DNA of 41,092 nt from JAHDNZ01 sp036721855 (GCA_036721855.1 DAIMKF010000016.1:1-41092); one strand, 5' to 3'; positions 1 through 9,509 are shown, numbered from the stretch's first letter. Program-made: numbers and translations. The notes: generated by a model not told the origin, from the sequence alone.

Positions 1-71
1 AGCCTAATAGTAACAAAGACCTTTTTACTTGTCTACATATTGGGTCTCAGTTCATGAGGTAGCTGCTTATA

Positions 72-1631
72 TTATTCCCTTGCTTTATATAGTCCATAGA
101 TAATACTATCCGATAAAGCTCTCCAACTAGCTTCAATAATATTAGGAGATACCCCTACCGTACCCCAGGACCTGCCAAATCCGGTGCTTTCAATAAGCAC
201 TCTTACCGTAGCTGCTGTAGCACTTCTGGGATCTAGCACTCGGACTTTGTAATCGATAAGACTAATATTGTCTACCTCAGGGTAGACGCCTCTTAGTGCC
301 AAACGTAAGGCTTTATCCAGTGCGTTTACAGGGCCATCACCTTCGCTTACCGTATGCAGTAACTTATCTCCAACTTGAATCTTGATGGTAGCTTCAGCAG
401 CGACATTCCCTGAACCATTTTTTTCAATAATCATTCTTAACCCCTTGAGTTCAAAAAACTCCGGAATAAGGCTCAGTGATCTTTTGAGGAGTAGTTCGAA
501 AGAAGCTTCTGCACCTTCAAAAGAGTAGCCTTTATATTCTAAACTTTTTACCGTATCAAGTAGAGGTGATAAAGTATCGTTCTCTCCCGTTAAACCATAT
601 TCTTCAGCTTTATAACTCAGACTAGCCATGCCACTTAACTCAGAAATTAAAACTCTTCTTTTGTTCCCCACAATCTCAGGGCGAATATGCTCGTAGGTTT
701 CGGGATTCTTTCTTAAGGCTGAAACATGTACTCCACCCTTATGAGCAAAAGCTGCCTTGCCGGTAAATGGCTGGTAATCATTTGGAATTAGATTGGTTAT
801 TTCATAAAAGTAGTGGCTTAGTTCGGTAATTGATTTAAGCGAATTCTCTTGCAGTAAATCAAAACCCTTCTTTAGTTTGAGGTTGGGAATAATTGAGCAC
901 AGATTAGCATTACCACAACGCTCGCCAAAACCATTTATTGTTCCCTGGACCATGGTCGCTCCGGCATCAATGGCAATCAGTGAATTAGCTACCGCCAGAT
1001 CAGAGTCGTTATGAGCATGGATGCCAATCATGATATCCGGAAATAACTCTTTCACTCTTTTGGTAACAGCAAAAACTGTCTCCGGCAAAGTCCCTCCGTT
1101 AGTATCACAAAGCACCAGGCTTTTGGCACCGGCTCTATTCGCCTCTTCTAAACACTGCAGAGCATACTTGGGATCGGCTTTGTAACCATCGAAGAAATGT
1201 TCAGCATCGAAGTGTACTTTAAGACCCTCACTCACTAAAAAGCCAACTGAATCATAGATCATCTTAAGGTTTTCTCTAGCAGTGGTGTTTAGAGCTTCAT
1301 TGACATGAAAAAGCCAGGTCTTGCCAAAGATAGTAGCAGCTTTTACACCAGCATTTAATATTGATCTTAAGTTAAGATCATTTTCAGGCACAATATCCTT
1401 TTTCCGCGTACTGCCAAAAGCTGTGAGGATGGCGTTTTGTGGCTGCCAATCTTTACACAGTTCAAAAAACTCCTTGTCTTTGGGGTTAGAGCCAGGCCAA
1501 CCGCCTTCGATATAATCCACTCCAAAACTATCCAGCTTTTTGGCCAATTTCAGTTTATCTTCGGCCAAAAGCGATAAACCTTCTCTTTGAGTACCATCAC
1601 GCAGGGTTGTATCATAGATGGTAATTCTCAC
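72..1631 (-). CDS. cimA: (R)-citramalate synthase
   Basis: 519 aa. Condenses acetyl-CoA with pyruvate to citramalate, the first step of threonine-independent isoleucine synthesis. The N-terminus has the DTTLRDGTQREG motif of the isopropylmalate/homocitrate synthase TIM-barrel family, with the HAHNDSDLAVANS metal-binding motif near residue 210 and the NGFGERCGN loop near 235. The last ~130 residues match the regulatory LeuA-type dimer domain. The QREG variant, the WPGSNPKD segment and the length fit citramalate synthase of the TIGR00977 type rather than LeuA, and a true leuA sits in the same operon. The start is GTG with GGAGGG six bases upstream, and it overlaps the leuB stop by 4 bp (GTGA). 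It is the last gene of the ilv-leu operon; no clear terminator is visible between its stop and the window edge. Confidence 0.93.
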   Translation of the reverse strand: MRITIYDTTLRDGTQREGLSLLAEDKLKLAKKLDSFGVDYIEGGWPGSNPKDKEFFELCKDWQPQNAILTAFGSTRKKDIVPENDLNLRSILNAGVKAATIFGKTWLFHVNEALNTTARENLKMIYDSVGFLVSEGLKVHFDAEHFFDGYKADPKYALQCLEEANRAGAKSLVLCDTNGGTLPETVFAVTKRVKELFPDIMIGIHAHNDSDLAVANSLIAIDAGATMVQGTINGFGERCGNANLCSIIPNLKLKKGFDLLQENSLKSITELSHYFYEITNLIPNDYQPFTGKAAFAHKGGVHVSALRKNPETYEHIRPEIVGNKRRVLISELSGMASLSYKAEEYGLTGENDTLSPLLDTVKSLEYKGYSFEGAEASFELLLKRSLSLIPEFFELKGLRMIIEKNGSGNVAAEATIKIQVGDKLLHTVSEGDGPVNALDKALRLALRGVYPEVDNISLIDYKVRVLDPRSATAATVRVLIESTGFGRSWGTVGVSPNIIEASWRALSDSIIYGLYKARE

Positions 1632-2680
1632 ACTCTTCCCTCCAAATAAGCTAAAAGCGCCTCACCAACCTCGGTTGATGAAAACGTCCCTCCCAGCTCA
1701 GGGGTGACTTTTTTCTGCTTGAGGACCCACACCACGGCCTCTTCTATTTTACTTGCCCCCAGGCTATCACCTAAATGCTCAAGCATCATCGCTCCCGCTA
1801 AAACCGTAGCCAGGGGGTTGGCAATGTTTTTGCCTGCAATATCCGGAGCCGAACCATGGACCGGTTCAAACATGGATAAGCCTTCCGGATTGATATTACC
1901 CGATGCCGCCAGACCCAAGCCTCCACAGATGGCAGCCCCAAGGTCGGTAAGAATATCGCCAAACATGTTGGTGGTAACCACTACATCCAAACTCTCCGGA
2001 GCCAGAACCATTTTCATAGCCGCCGCATCCACCAGCAAATGATCTTTTCTCAGGGTAGGATATTCACTCGCTACTTCCCAAAAGACCCTTTGCCACAGAT
2101 CATGAGCATAAGTAAGCACATTGCACTTATCAATTAAAGTGACTTTCTGGCGGCCTTTGCTTTTGGCCCACTCAAAGGCATATCTTATTATTCTTTCCAC
2201 ACCTTTTCTGGTCTGCACTAACTCCTGCAAAGCCACCTCGTCGGCTGTACCTTTTTTCAATACTCCTCCGGCCCCAATATATAGATCTTCCGTGTTTTCT
2301 CTAAAAAACATCACATCTATATCCTTGACATTCTTTAGAGGAGTAAGGTCTTTACGGTAAAGTTTTAAGGGTCTTAAATTAGCATACTGATCGAATTCAA
2401 AACGCAGAGTTAGAAGAATTCCTCTTTCCAAAATACCGGGTTTTACCCTGGGATCGCCTAAGGCTCCTAAAAATACGGCATCAAAATCTAGTAAAGCTTT
2501 TTTCTCTGCCTCCGGGAAAAGTTCTCCTGTTTGCAGATAACGTTCGCTTCCCAGAGCAAAGTTTTGTGCCTTTAGCTCAAGTGTCGTTGCTTTTTTAACC
2601 ACCTCAAAAGCAATGGGTATCACCTCTTTACCTATCCCATCACCTGGTATAAGAGCAATCTTTTTTGGTCTATCGGGCAT
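1628..2680 (-). CDS. leuB: 3-isopropylmalate dehydrogenase
   Basis: 350 aa from the ATG at 2680. NAD-dependent oxidative decarboxylation of 3-isopropylmalate for leucine; with cimA in the operon it probably also acts on 3-methylmalate for isoleucine. Family landmarks are IPGDGIGKEV near the N-terminus, the FFRENTEDLYIGAGG segment, the catalytic Lys in IDKCNVL, the metal-binding Asp in NMFGDILTDLGA, and the C-terminal EPVHGSAPDIAGK motif. IDH-like relatives share these, but the operon decides for LeuB. An upstream in-frame GTG at 2689 would lie inside the ribosome site. AGGTGA ends 5 bases before the ATG at 2680, so I prefer that start. It overlaps the end of leuD by 11 bp, which implies translational coupling. 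Confidence 0.92.
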   Translation of the reverse strand: MPDRPKKIALIPGDGIGKEVIPIAFEVVKKATTLELKAQNFALGSERYLQTGELFPEAEKKALLDFDAVFLGALGDPRVKPGILERGILLTLRFEFDQYANLRPLKLYRKDLTPLKNVKDIDVMFFRENTEDLYIGAGGVLKKGTADEVALQELVQTRKGVERIIRYAFEWAKSKGRQKVTLIDKCNVLTYAHDLWQRVFWEVASEYPTLRKDHLLVDAAAMKMVLAPESLDVVVTTNMFGDILTDLGAAICGGLGLAASGNINPEGLSMFEPVHGSAPDIAGKNIANPLATVLAGAMMLEHLGDSLGASKIEEAVVWVLKQKKVTPELGGTFSSTEVGEALLAYLEGRV

Positions 2681-3173
2681 TAATCTCACCTGCCTTTAGT
2701 TCTTTTCTAACATAGTTAATTAGACCGCCGGCTTTAATAATAGACATTAGTTCTGCCGGAAAGGCCTGGGCTTTTAGTTCTTTGTCTTTTATATAAACCG
2801 TACCATTTTCCAGATTAACCGAGATTAGATCGCCCTCTTTTACCAATCCCTCCAGAGAAACTTCCAAAATAGGCAAACCGATGTTAATCGCATTGCGGTA
2901 AAAGATGCGAGCAAAAGAATCGGCGATGACACAACTGACTCCGGCTACTTTTATAGCCAAAGGAGCATGCTCTCTTGACGAACCACAGCCAAAATTTTTA
3001 CCAGCGACGATAATATCTCCTGTCTTTACCCTGTTGGCAAAACTAGGATCGGCATCTTCCATACAGTGTTTTTTAAGATGCTCCGGTTCAAAGCTGTTTA
3101 GATAGCGTGCCGGAATAATGGCATCGGTATCTATATCATGACCAAATAGAAAAACACGACCTGTTATTTTCAT
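2670..3173 (-). CDS. leuD: 3-isopropylmalate dehydratase small subunit
   Basis: 167 aa. Swivel domain of isopropylmalate isomerase, pairing with LeuC. It shows GHDIDTDAIIPARYL at the N-terminus and NFGCGSSREHAP near residues 60-70, which binds substrate at the LeuC cluster. The length of ~165 aa is the short form typical of Clostridia and archaea rather than the ~200-aa E. coli type. The ribosome site GGAGGTG lies over the end of leuC, three bases away. In this operon it likely serves both isopropylmalate and citramalate isomerisation, since only one LeuCD pair is present beside leuA and cimA. Confidence 0.94.
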   Translation of the reverse strand: MKITGRVFLFGHDIDTDAIIPARYLNSFEPEHLKKHCMEDADPSFANRVKTGDIIVAGKNFGCGSSREHAPLAIKVAGVSCVIADSFARIFYRNAINIGLPILEVSLEGLVKEGDLISVNLENGTVYIKDKELKAQAFPAELMSIIKAGGLINYVRKELKAGEINAR

Positions 3174-3176
3174 AAC

Positions 3177-4436
3177 CTAGAGCACCTCCTTGGGATGAAC
3201 TATTTCTCCAGCAACAGCTGATGCTGCCGCCACATATGGCCCCGAGAGATAGACCTCACTTTGGGGATGGCCCATCCGACCCACAAAGTTGCGGTTGGTA
3301 GTGGAAAGAGCCGCCTCACCGCTGGCCAAAATCCCCATATGCCCACCGAGACAAGGACCACAGGTAGGTGTGCTAACCGCGGCCCCGGCTTCCACAAAAG
3401 TTTGCAAAAGACCCTCGGCCATCGCCTGCAGGTAGATCTTTTGCGTCCCCGGAATCACAATTAAACGCACCTTTTTATTGACTTTTCGACCTTTTAAGAC
3501 AAAAGCAGCTTCTCTTAAATCCTCAATCCTACCATTAGTGCAAGAACCGATAACCACTTGGTCAATTTTAATCCCCTTAGCCTCATCTACATTTTTGGCT
3601 TTTTCGGGTAAATGCGGAAATGCCACTTGTGGTTCAATCTCAGAGACATCAAAGTCATAGACCTTATTATAGGAAGCATCAGGATCAGGTTTAAGTTCAC
3701 CGACATTTTGGCCGGCTGTTTTTAGAAAAGAAACTGTTTTTTTATCAGCGGCAAAAAGACCGGCTTTAGCTCCGGCTTCAATGGCCATATTGGCCATTGT
3801 AAGTCTGGCCTCAACTGAAAGATCGTCTATGATCTTTCCGCCAAATTCCATGGCCTGATATCTGGCACCGTCAACTCCGATTACCCCAAGTGTATAAAGG
3901 ATTAGATCTTTCCCTGACACAAAGGGTTTTAGCTTGCCAGTGTAATTAAACCTTTGGGTAGGCGGCACTCTAAACCAGGCTTTGCCTAAAGCCATGGCCG
4001 AGGCCATATCGGTAGAACCTACTCCGGTGGCAAAAGCACCAAGTGCACCATAGGTACAGGTATGCGAATCGGCCCCTATTATTAAATCTCCGGGTTTGGC
4101 CAAACCCAGCTCCGGAATTAAGCAATGCTCAATGCCTACCAACCCAACATCATAAAAATGAGTGATTTCCTGTTTGCGGGCAAATTCCCGTACATATTTA
4201 ACCTGCTCGGCAGCTTGAATATCTTTATTGGGAGTAAAATGGTCGCAAATTAGGGCGATTTTTTCTTTATTAAAAACTTTTTTAGCCTCGAGGCGTAAAA
4301 ACTCTTTAATCGCCAAAGGAGCTGTGATGTCGTTGCCTAAAACCAGATCAACTTTTGCCATCACAAAATCATCGGGCCTAACACTGGTTTTATTACTGTG
4401 ACTCGCCAGTATTTTTTCAGCTAAAGTCTGCCCCAT
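3177..4436 (-). CDS. leuC: 3-isopropylmalate dehydratase large subunit
   Basis: 419 aa from the ATG at 4436. Aconitase-family subunit carrying the [4Fe-4S] cluster. The cluster cysteines are visible in GSCTNGR (about residue 300) and CGPCLGGH (about 360), and the GADSHTCTYGALG motif lies near residue 125. A longer frame to 4457 exists, but AGGGAG sits 8 bases before the ATG at 4436, and the family normally begins MGQTLAEKIL. The start overlaps the end of leuA by 20 bp. It partners with leuD immediately downstream. Confidence 0.95.
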   Translation of the reverse strand: MGQTLAEKILASHSNKTSVRPDDFVMAKVDLVLGNDITAPLAIKEFLRLEAKKVFNKEKIALICDHFTPNKDIQAAEQVKYVREFARKQEITHFYDVGLVGIEHCLIPELGLAKPGDLIIGADSHTCTYGALGAFATGVGSTDMASAMALGKAWFRVPPTQRFNYTGKLKPFVSGKDLILYTLGVIGVDGARYQAMEFGGKIIDDLSVEARLTMANMAIEAGAKAGLFAADKKTVSFLKTAGQNVGELKPDPDASYNKVYDFDVSEIEPQVAFPHLPEKAKNVDEAKGIKIDQVVIGSCTNGRIEDLREAAFVLKGRKVNKKVRLIVIPGTQKIYLQAMAEGLLQTFVEAGAAVSTPTCGPCLGGHMGILASGEAALSTTNRNFVGRMGHPQSEVYLSGPYVAAASAVAGEIVHPKEVL

Positions 4437-5961
4437 CTTCTTCACTCCCTTCAGCAAAAATGCGGTTTAGTGCCTGGAGATAAGCTTCGGCACTGGCTCT
4501 AATTACATCATTGTGTAAGCCTCTGCCCAGGTAGGTTTTGTTGTTATAGCCAATGCTTACCATTACCTCACCAAAAGAATCAGTGCCTGCGGTTGTCGAT
4601 TCGAGCTGATAGCGCAGGAGGGTTACCTCTAGGCCAACGGCTCTTTCCAGTGCTTTGTAAACAGCATCTACGGCACCATCACCGGCTGAGGTCTCTTTAA
4701 TAAACTCATCATTTTCACTTAAGCCATTTAGTTTTTTTAGCTTGACTAAAGCCATGGCATCGTTGCCTGATAGAACCTGTAATTCAAGAAGTTCGAATTT
4801 AGCCGGGACTCGGGTAGCCTGTATCGAAAGCAGGGCTTCCAGATCTTTATCATGGACTGTTTTTTTGCGGTCGGCCAGTTCAATAAAGCGTACAAAGGCA
4901 GCTTCGATCTCGGCCTCGCTTAAAGAATAGCCAAGTTCCTGGAGTCTTTTCTTAAAAGCGTGTCGGCCTGAATGTTTACCTAAAACCAGTTTGGTTTGGG
5001 GAAAACCTACCGACTCGGGTTTTATAATCTCATAAGTGCTTTTTTCCTTGAGCACCCCATCTTGATGGATACCGGATTCGTGAGCAAAAGCATTCTCGCC
5101 TACAATAGCTTTATTTCTTGGCACCGGATAACCTGTTAGAGTTGAAACTAATCTGGAGGTCTGATAGAGTCGCTCGGCCAAGATCTGACTTTCCTTGTCA
5201 TATTGATCGCCTCTGACTTTAAGGGCCATAACTATCTCCTCTAAGGAGGCATTGCCAGCCCGCTCACCGATGCCGTTTATGGTGCCCTCTACCTGTCTGG
5301 CACCGGCTTTAATAGCAGTAAGGGTATTGGCAACAGCCAACCCCAAATCATTATGACAGTGAACAGACAAAATAGCTCTTTCCATACCTTTGATTTCCGT
5401 TAAAAGATATCTAAGCAGTTTCTCATATTCCCATGGCATGGTATAGCCAACTGTATCTGGAATATTGATAACATCAGCCCCGACAGCAAGAACAGCCTCA
5501 ATGAGATCTTTTAGAAAACACCAATCGCTACGTGTGGCATCTTCGGCGGAAAACTCCACTCTAGCTCCGAAATCTTTAGCCATTTTAACAGCCTCAACTG
5601 CTTTTTCTAACACTTCATCAGGCTTGAGTTTGAGCTTATACTGCATATGAATCGGTGAAGAAGCGATAAAGGTATGGATTACCGGTTTTTTAGCCGGCTT
5701 TAGTGCTTTGGCGGCAGCTTCTATATCTTTAGGTACAGCTCGGGCCAGAGCAGCTACATAGCAGCCAACTTCCTCGGCCACTGCTGTAACCGCCTGAAAA
5801 TTACTGGGTGATGAGATGGGAAAACCGGCTTCAATTGTATCTACCCCTAACCTCTCTAGGGCTTTAGCAATCTCTACTTTTTCTTTCACATTTAAGTTAA
5901 TGCCGGGAGATTGTTCTCCATCTCTTAAAGTCGTATCGAAAATCTCAACCTTTTCTTGCAA
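4417..5961 (-). CDS. leuA: 2-isopropylmalate synthase
   Basis: 514 aa. Commits 2-ketoisovalerate and acetyl-CoA to leucine. It has FDTTLRDGEQSPG at the N-terminus, SVHCHNDLGLAVANT near residue 200, NGIGERAGNA near 235, and an ~120-residue C-terminal LeuA dimer domain that normally binds leucine for feedback inhibition (including STTAGTDSFGEV). The length and domain order are standard for bacterial LeuA type 1. The start is TTG with GGGAGG 8 bases upstream; an ATG inside the spacer is out of frame. The gap to ilvC is 19 bp. Confidence 0.95.
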   Translation of the reverse strand: MQEKVEIFDTTLRDGEQSPGINLNVKEKVEIAKALERLGVDTIEAGFPISSPSNFQAVTAVAEEVGCYVAALARAVPKDIEAAAKALKPAKKPVIHTFIASSPIHMQYKLKLKPDEVLEKAVEAVKMAKDFGARVEFSAEDATRSDWCFLKDLIEAVLAVGADVINIPDTVGYTMPWEYEKLLRYLLTEIKGMERAILSVHCHNDLGLAVANTLTAIKAGARQVEGTINGIGERAGNASLEEIVMALKVRGDQYDKESQILAERLYQTSRLVSTLTGYPVPRNKAIVGENAFAHESGIHQDGVLKEKSTYEIIKPESVGFPQTKLVLGKHSGRHAFKKRLQELGYSLSEAEIEAAFVRFIELADRKKTVHDKDLEALLSIQATRVPAKFELLELQVLSGNDAMALVKLKKLNGLSENDEFIKETSAGDGAVDAVYKALERAVGLEVTLLRYQLESTTAGTDSFGEVMVSIGYNNKTYLGRGLHNDVIRASAEAYLQALNRIFAEGSEEDGADFS

Positions 5962-5980
5962 GAGACATTCCTCCCTAAGC

Positions 5981-6973
5981 TTATTTTTTAATCCAGGCCA
6001 TCATCTGGCGGAGGTTTTCACCTACCTCTTCAATCTGATGTTCGCGGTTTTGGCATCTTAGAGCTTCGAATTTAGGTCTGCCTGCTTGATTTTCCAAGAT
6101 CCACTCTCTGGCAAAATCACCTTCTTGAATTCTTTTTAAGGTTTCGGCCATAGCCGCTTTTACCTCCGGGCCGATAATTTTCGGTCCGACTGTAAGATCT
6201 CCGTATTCAGCTGTATCACTTATCGAGTAACGCATATTGCTCATGCCGCCCTCATACATCAGATCCACGATCAGCTTCATTTCATGCAAGCATTCAAAAT
6301 ATGCTACCTCCGGCTGATAACCGGCGTTGACTAAAATCTCAAAACCGGCTTTGACTAAAGCTGTCATGCCTCCGCACAGCACAGCCTGCTCGCCGAAAAG
6401 ATCGGTCTCTGTCTCTTCTTTAAAAGTTGTCTCCAAGACACCCGCTCTGGTGGCCCCGATCCCTTTGGCATAGGCCAGAGCCAAATCGAAGGCCTCTTTG
6501 GATGAATTCTGATAGACCGCCACCAAAGCCGGCACACCTCTTTTTTGTTCAAACTGGCGTCTGACTAAATGTCCAGGTCCTTTGGGTGCTACCATAAAGA
6601 CATCTACTTCCTTGGGTGGTTTGATCTGATTGAAGTGTATGTTAAAGCCATGGGAAAAAACCAAAGCTTTGCCTGCTTTGAGGTAGGGAGCAATATCTTC
6701 TTTATAGATGGCCGGTTGTTTTTCATCGGGCAACAGAATCTGAATCACATCGGCAACTTCGGCTGCCTCTCTAATACTTACAGGTTTAAAACCATGGGAG
6801 AGGGCTAAGTCATAGTTGGCGGAATTTGGCCTTTGCGCCACTATTACCTCCACACCGCTATCACGTAAGTTCTGGGCCTGGGCATGACCTTGGGAGCCAT
6901 AACCGATAATCGCCACTTTCTTACCGTTTAATAAACCTAAATCAGCATCTCTGTCATAGTAAAGCATTGCCAT
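5981..6973 (-). CDS. ilvC: Ketol-acid reductoisomerase, class I
   Basis: 330 aa. Isomerises and reduces acetolactate and acetohydroxybutyrate. The Rossmann motif GYGSQGHAQAQNL is near residue 24; the knotted domain carries the metal and substrate residues in DLFGEQAVLCGG and E-rich ECLHEMKLIVDLMYEGG. The length is that of class I. The cofactor loop after strand beta-2 reads QRPNSANYD, lacking the Arg/Ser pattern of the classical NADPH loop and ending in Asp, so NADH use is possible. The ATG start has AGGAGGG 6-7 bases upstream. It lies 12 bp after ilvN and 19 bp before leuA. Confidence 0.96.
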   Translation of the reverse strand: MAMLYYDRDADLGLLNGKKVAIIGYGSQGHAQAQNLRDSGVEVIVAQRPNSANYDLALSHGFKPVSIREAAEVADVIQILLPDEKQPAIYKEDIAPYLKAGKALVFSHGFNIHFNQIKPPKEVDVFMVAPKGPGHLVRRQFEQKRGVPALVAVYQNSSKEAFDLALAYAKGIGATRAGVLETTFKEETETDLFGEQAVLCGGMTALVKAGFEILVNAGYQPEVAYFECLHEMKLIVDLMYEGGMSNMRYSISDTAEYGDLTVGPKIIGPEVKAAMAETLKRIQEGDFAREWILENQAGRPKFEALRCQNREHQIEEVGENLRQMMAWIKK

Positions 6974-6985
6974 TTTGTACCCTCC

Positions 6986-7465
6986 TTAATTTTTCACACT
7001 TCGGGCCAGGGCAATTTTCCCAGTACGAACAATTTCTGTAATCCCATAACTGTCAAGCATGTAAATCAAAGCATCAACCTTTTTGGTATCACCTGTTACT
7101 TCAACCATAACCTCTTTGGGACTAACATCCACAATCTTAGCTCTAAAAATATCGACTACCTGTAAAATCTCAGAACGTTTTTCACCGTGAACTTTAATAA
7201 GAGCCATCTCTCTTTCTACCCGCTCTTCATTGGTTAAATCAGTGATCTTTAATACATCAATCAGCTTATGGAGCTGTTTAATTACCTGTTCGAGACGTTC
7301 TTCGTCTTCTTTAACAACTATGGTGATTCTGGAGACTTTATCGTCTTCTGTAGGTCCTACGGCAAGACTATGGATGTTGTAACCGCGACGGGTAAAAAGG
7401 CCGGCAACTCTTGAAAGCACACCTGGTTCATTGCGTACTAAAACTGCCAGGGTAACTTGAGCCAT
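6986..7465 (-). CDS. ilvN: Acetolactate synthase small (regulatory) subunit
   Basis: 159 aa. ACT-domain regulatory subunit of acetohydroxyacid synthase, conferring valine sensitivity and activating IlvB. The N-terminal ACT domain shows NEPGVLSRVAGLFTRRGYNI at residues ~12-31, and the C-terminal ACT-like domain ends EIVRTGKIALARS. The length is typical of the IlvH/IlvN single-unit type. It starts 4 bp after the ilvB stop, so the subunits are made stoichiometrically. Confidence 0.94.
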   Translation of the reverse strand: MAQVTLAVLVRNEPGVLSRVAGLFTRRGYNIHSLAVGPTEDDKVSRITIVVKEDEERLEQVIKQLHKLIDVLKITDLTNEERVEREMALIKVHGEKRSEILQVVDIFRAKIVDVSPKEVMVEVTGDTKKVDALIYMLDSYGITEIVRTGKIALARSVKN

Positions 7466-7469
7466 TTTC

Positions 7470-9221
7470 TCACCTCTTCCAACCTGGAGTTATCGCCCTT
7501 TGTACATAAAACATCTCGCACAAAGAAGCCCCCGGGGCTACCATCGGCCAAACAGATTCGTCAGGGTCAATTACAACTTCGATCAAATATGGTCCCTGCG
7601 CTAAAAGCGCTTGTGTCATCGCCTCGAGATCTTTTTCGGTAGTTACTCGCAAAGATGGTATGGAATAGGCCTTAGCCAAGAGACAAAAGTCGGGAACAGA
7701 ACCTATACAGGTCTGAGAATAACGCCCTTTATAAAAAATTGTCTGCCACTGCCTAACCATACCTAAAACCCGATTATTCAGAAGAATTATTTTTATTGGC
7801 AAATTATAGCCGGCCAAGGTTGCCAGTTCTTGGATATTCATCTGCAAAGATCCGTCACCAGTTATTAAAACCACTCTTTCTTGTCTTCTCCCTAGCTGGG
7901 CCCCGATAGCTGCCGGCAAGCCATATCCCATGGTTCCTAAGCCTCCGGAGGTAATAAAGCTGTGAGGTTTATTTATATTTAAGTATTGAGCCGCCCACAT
8001 CTGATTCTGTCCTACGTCGGTGGCCACTATCAACTCATCTGTCAAAACACCTCCGACATGCTCCAATACTTTTTGCGGACTAAGGCTGTCTTCTTTTTGG
8101 CAAGGCGGATTTGGATTGGTTTGGCTCAAATAGCTGCAGTTTTCACAGATCTCTCCCCGGGGCTTTTGGGCAGCTAGATCTGGATACTGGAAATTTTGAA
8201 TCTCTTCCAGCCAGGCTGTGTGAGTTAAGCTTCCGCTATCAAGAAGCTCAGTTAAAATGGCTTTGGCATCACCTACGATAGGTAGATCAATCTTAACGTT
8301 TTTGCCGATCTCTGCCGCATCAATGTCGATATGCATGATCTTGGCCCTTGGTGCAAATTGATTAACATCACCGGTTACACGATCATCAAACCTAGCCCCA
8401 ACAGCCATCAGTAGATCGCAATTTTGTACAGCTTTATTGGCCCAGGGTGTGCCATGCATGCCAAGCATGCCAAGATTTAAGGGGTGTTTAGCCGGTATTA
8501 CTCCCAAACCCATTAGGGTAGTTGTTATCGGTATCTCGTATCTTTCTGCCAATTGCCTTAAAACCAAAGCAGCATCCTGAGAGCCTCCGCCGGCATAAAT
8601 AAGTGGTCTTTGGGCTTCCTTAATAAGTTTTTTGGCCAATTGAATTTGCCGTGGATGGCCTTCGGCTTTAACGCGATATCCTGGTAGATCAATCTCGGTG
8701 TTGAGGGAATTTTCATCAGCTAAATTCATTAATGCATCTTTAGTGATATCAATTAAAACCGGGCCTTTTCTTCCTGTGCCGGCAATAAAGAAGGCTTCTT
8801 TTAGAACTCTTTTAATATCGTTGGTGTTTTTAACTAAATAGTTATGCTTGGTTATGGGCATGGTTATGCCCATAACATCTGCCTCTTGGAAGGAGTCTTT
8901 ACCAATCAGACCTGCTTGAACTTGACCGGTAATGGCAACCAGAGGTACAGAATCCATATAAGCATTGGCTAGACCTGTCACCAGATTGGTGGCCCCGGGT
9001 CCTGAAGTTGCAATAACAACACCTACTTTGCCGGTTGCTCTGGCATAACCATCGGCGGCATGGGCCGCACCTTGTTCATGCCGGGTTAAAATATGCTTTA
9101 GCTTTGAGTCGAATAAAGCATCATAAATCGGCAAAACTGCTCCGCCCGGATAACCAAAGACAATTTCTACCCCAAGTTCTGTCAAGCCATTAATTAAAAT
9201 TTCTGCTCCTGTTTGCGGCAT
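7470..9221 (-). CDS. ilvB: Acetolactate synthase large (catalytic) subunit
   Basis: 583 aa. ThDP-dependent condensation of pyruvate with pyruvate or 2-ketobutyrate. It shows GYPGGAVLPIYDAL near residue 23, the catalytic Glu in TRHEQGAAHAADGYAR, the FAD-region PGATNLVTGLA, and the ThDP motif GDGSLQMNIQEL...NN near residues 430-460. The linker between the middle and ThDP domains (about 350-380) holds three cysteines (CENCS and NPPC), which I do not associate with the family. The ATG has AGGGAGGTG just upstream. It is the first gene after the T-box leader, so the whole ilv-leu-cimA operon depends on that switch. Confidence 0.95.
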   Translation of the reverse strand: MPQTGAEILINGLTELGVEIVFGYPGGAVLPIYDALFDSKLKHILTRHEQGAAHAADGYARATGKVGVVIATSGPGATNLVTGLANAYMDSVPLVAITGQVQAGLIGKDSFQEADVMGITMPITKHNYLVKNTNDIKRVLKEAFFIAGTGRKGPVLIDITKDALMNLADENSLNTEIDLPGYRVKAEGHPRQIQLAKKLIKEAQRPLIYAGGGSQDAALVLRQLAERYEIPITTTLMGLGVIPAKHPLNLGMLGMHGTPWANKAVQNCDLLMAVGARFDDRVTGDVNQFAPRAKIMHIDIDAAEIGKNVKIDLPIVGDAKAILTELLDSGSLTHTAWLEEIQNFQYPDLAAQKPRGEICENCSYLSQTNPNPPCQKEDSLSPQKVLEHVGGVLTDELIVATDVGQNQMWAAQYLNINKPHSFITSGGLGTMGYGLPAAIGAQLGRRQERVVLITGDGSLQMNIQELATLAGYNLPIKIILLNNRVLGMVRQWQTIFYKGRYSQTCIGSVPDFCLLAKAYSIPSLRVTTEKDLEAMTQALLAQGPYLIEVVIDPDESVWPMVAPGASLCEMFYVQRAITPGWKR

Positions 9222-9244
9222 AAATTCACCTCCCTAAAAAAGTT

Positions 9245-9503
9245 ACAAAAAAACCCCGGCCCTAAAAAGGGGCGAGGTAAATCGCGGTACCACCCTATAT
9301 TATACTCTCTGCAGCTGTTACGGGCGCTCCCGGCTAAAGCTACAAAACAGCAAAGCTCGCTGTCTTTCACCTTAGCGGCTCCAGAGCGATGTTTCCTGCC
9401 CTTACCTGTTGCACTTGCACCAAACGGCAACTCTCTTTTTAGGATTTGGACAGTACTACTCTCTTTCTTCACCTTTGCCATATTCGTATTCTAAAAGGTT
9501 TTG
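9245..9503 (-). promoter_or_regulatory. T-box leader of the ilv-leu operon, probable Ile (AUC) specifier
   Basis: The minus-strand transcript carries AGUAGUA and AGAGAG stem I elements, a CTGTCC/GGGCAG helix, and the hallmark AGGGTGGTACCGCG at 9283-9296. A GC-rich hairpin with a T7 run follows at 9247-9277 (terminator; the T-box sequence forms the alternative antiterminator). After the GAA of the specifier loop the bases read ACATCG, giving AUC (Ile) as the best triplet; the frame is uncertain by one or two bases. Uncharged tRNA-Ile would allow read-through into ilvB. Short open frames here on both strands are artefacts of the structured RNA. Confidence 0.88.
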
Positions 9504-9509
9504 TTTTTT

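Noticed and set aside
9194..9494. Open frames of 93-95 codons on both strands upstream of ilvB
   Set aside because: They lie wholly in the T-box leader and its promoter and have no ribosome site; the RNA structure explains the sequence.
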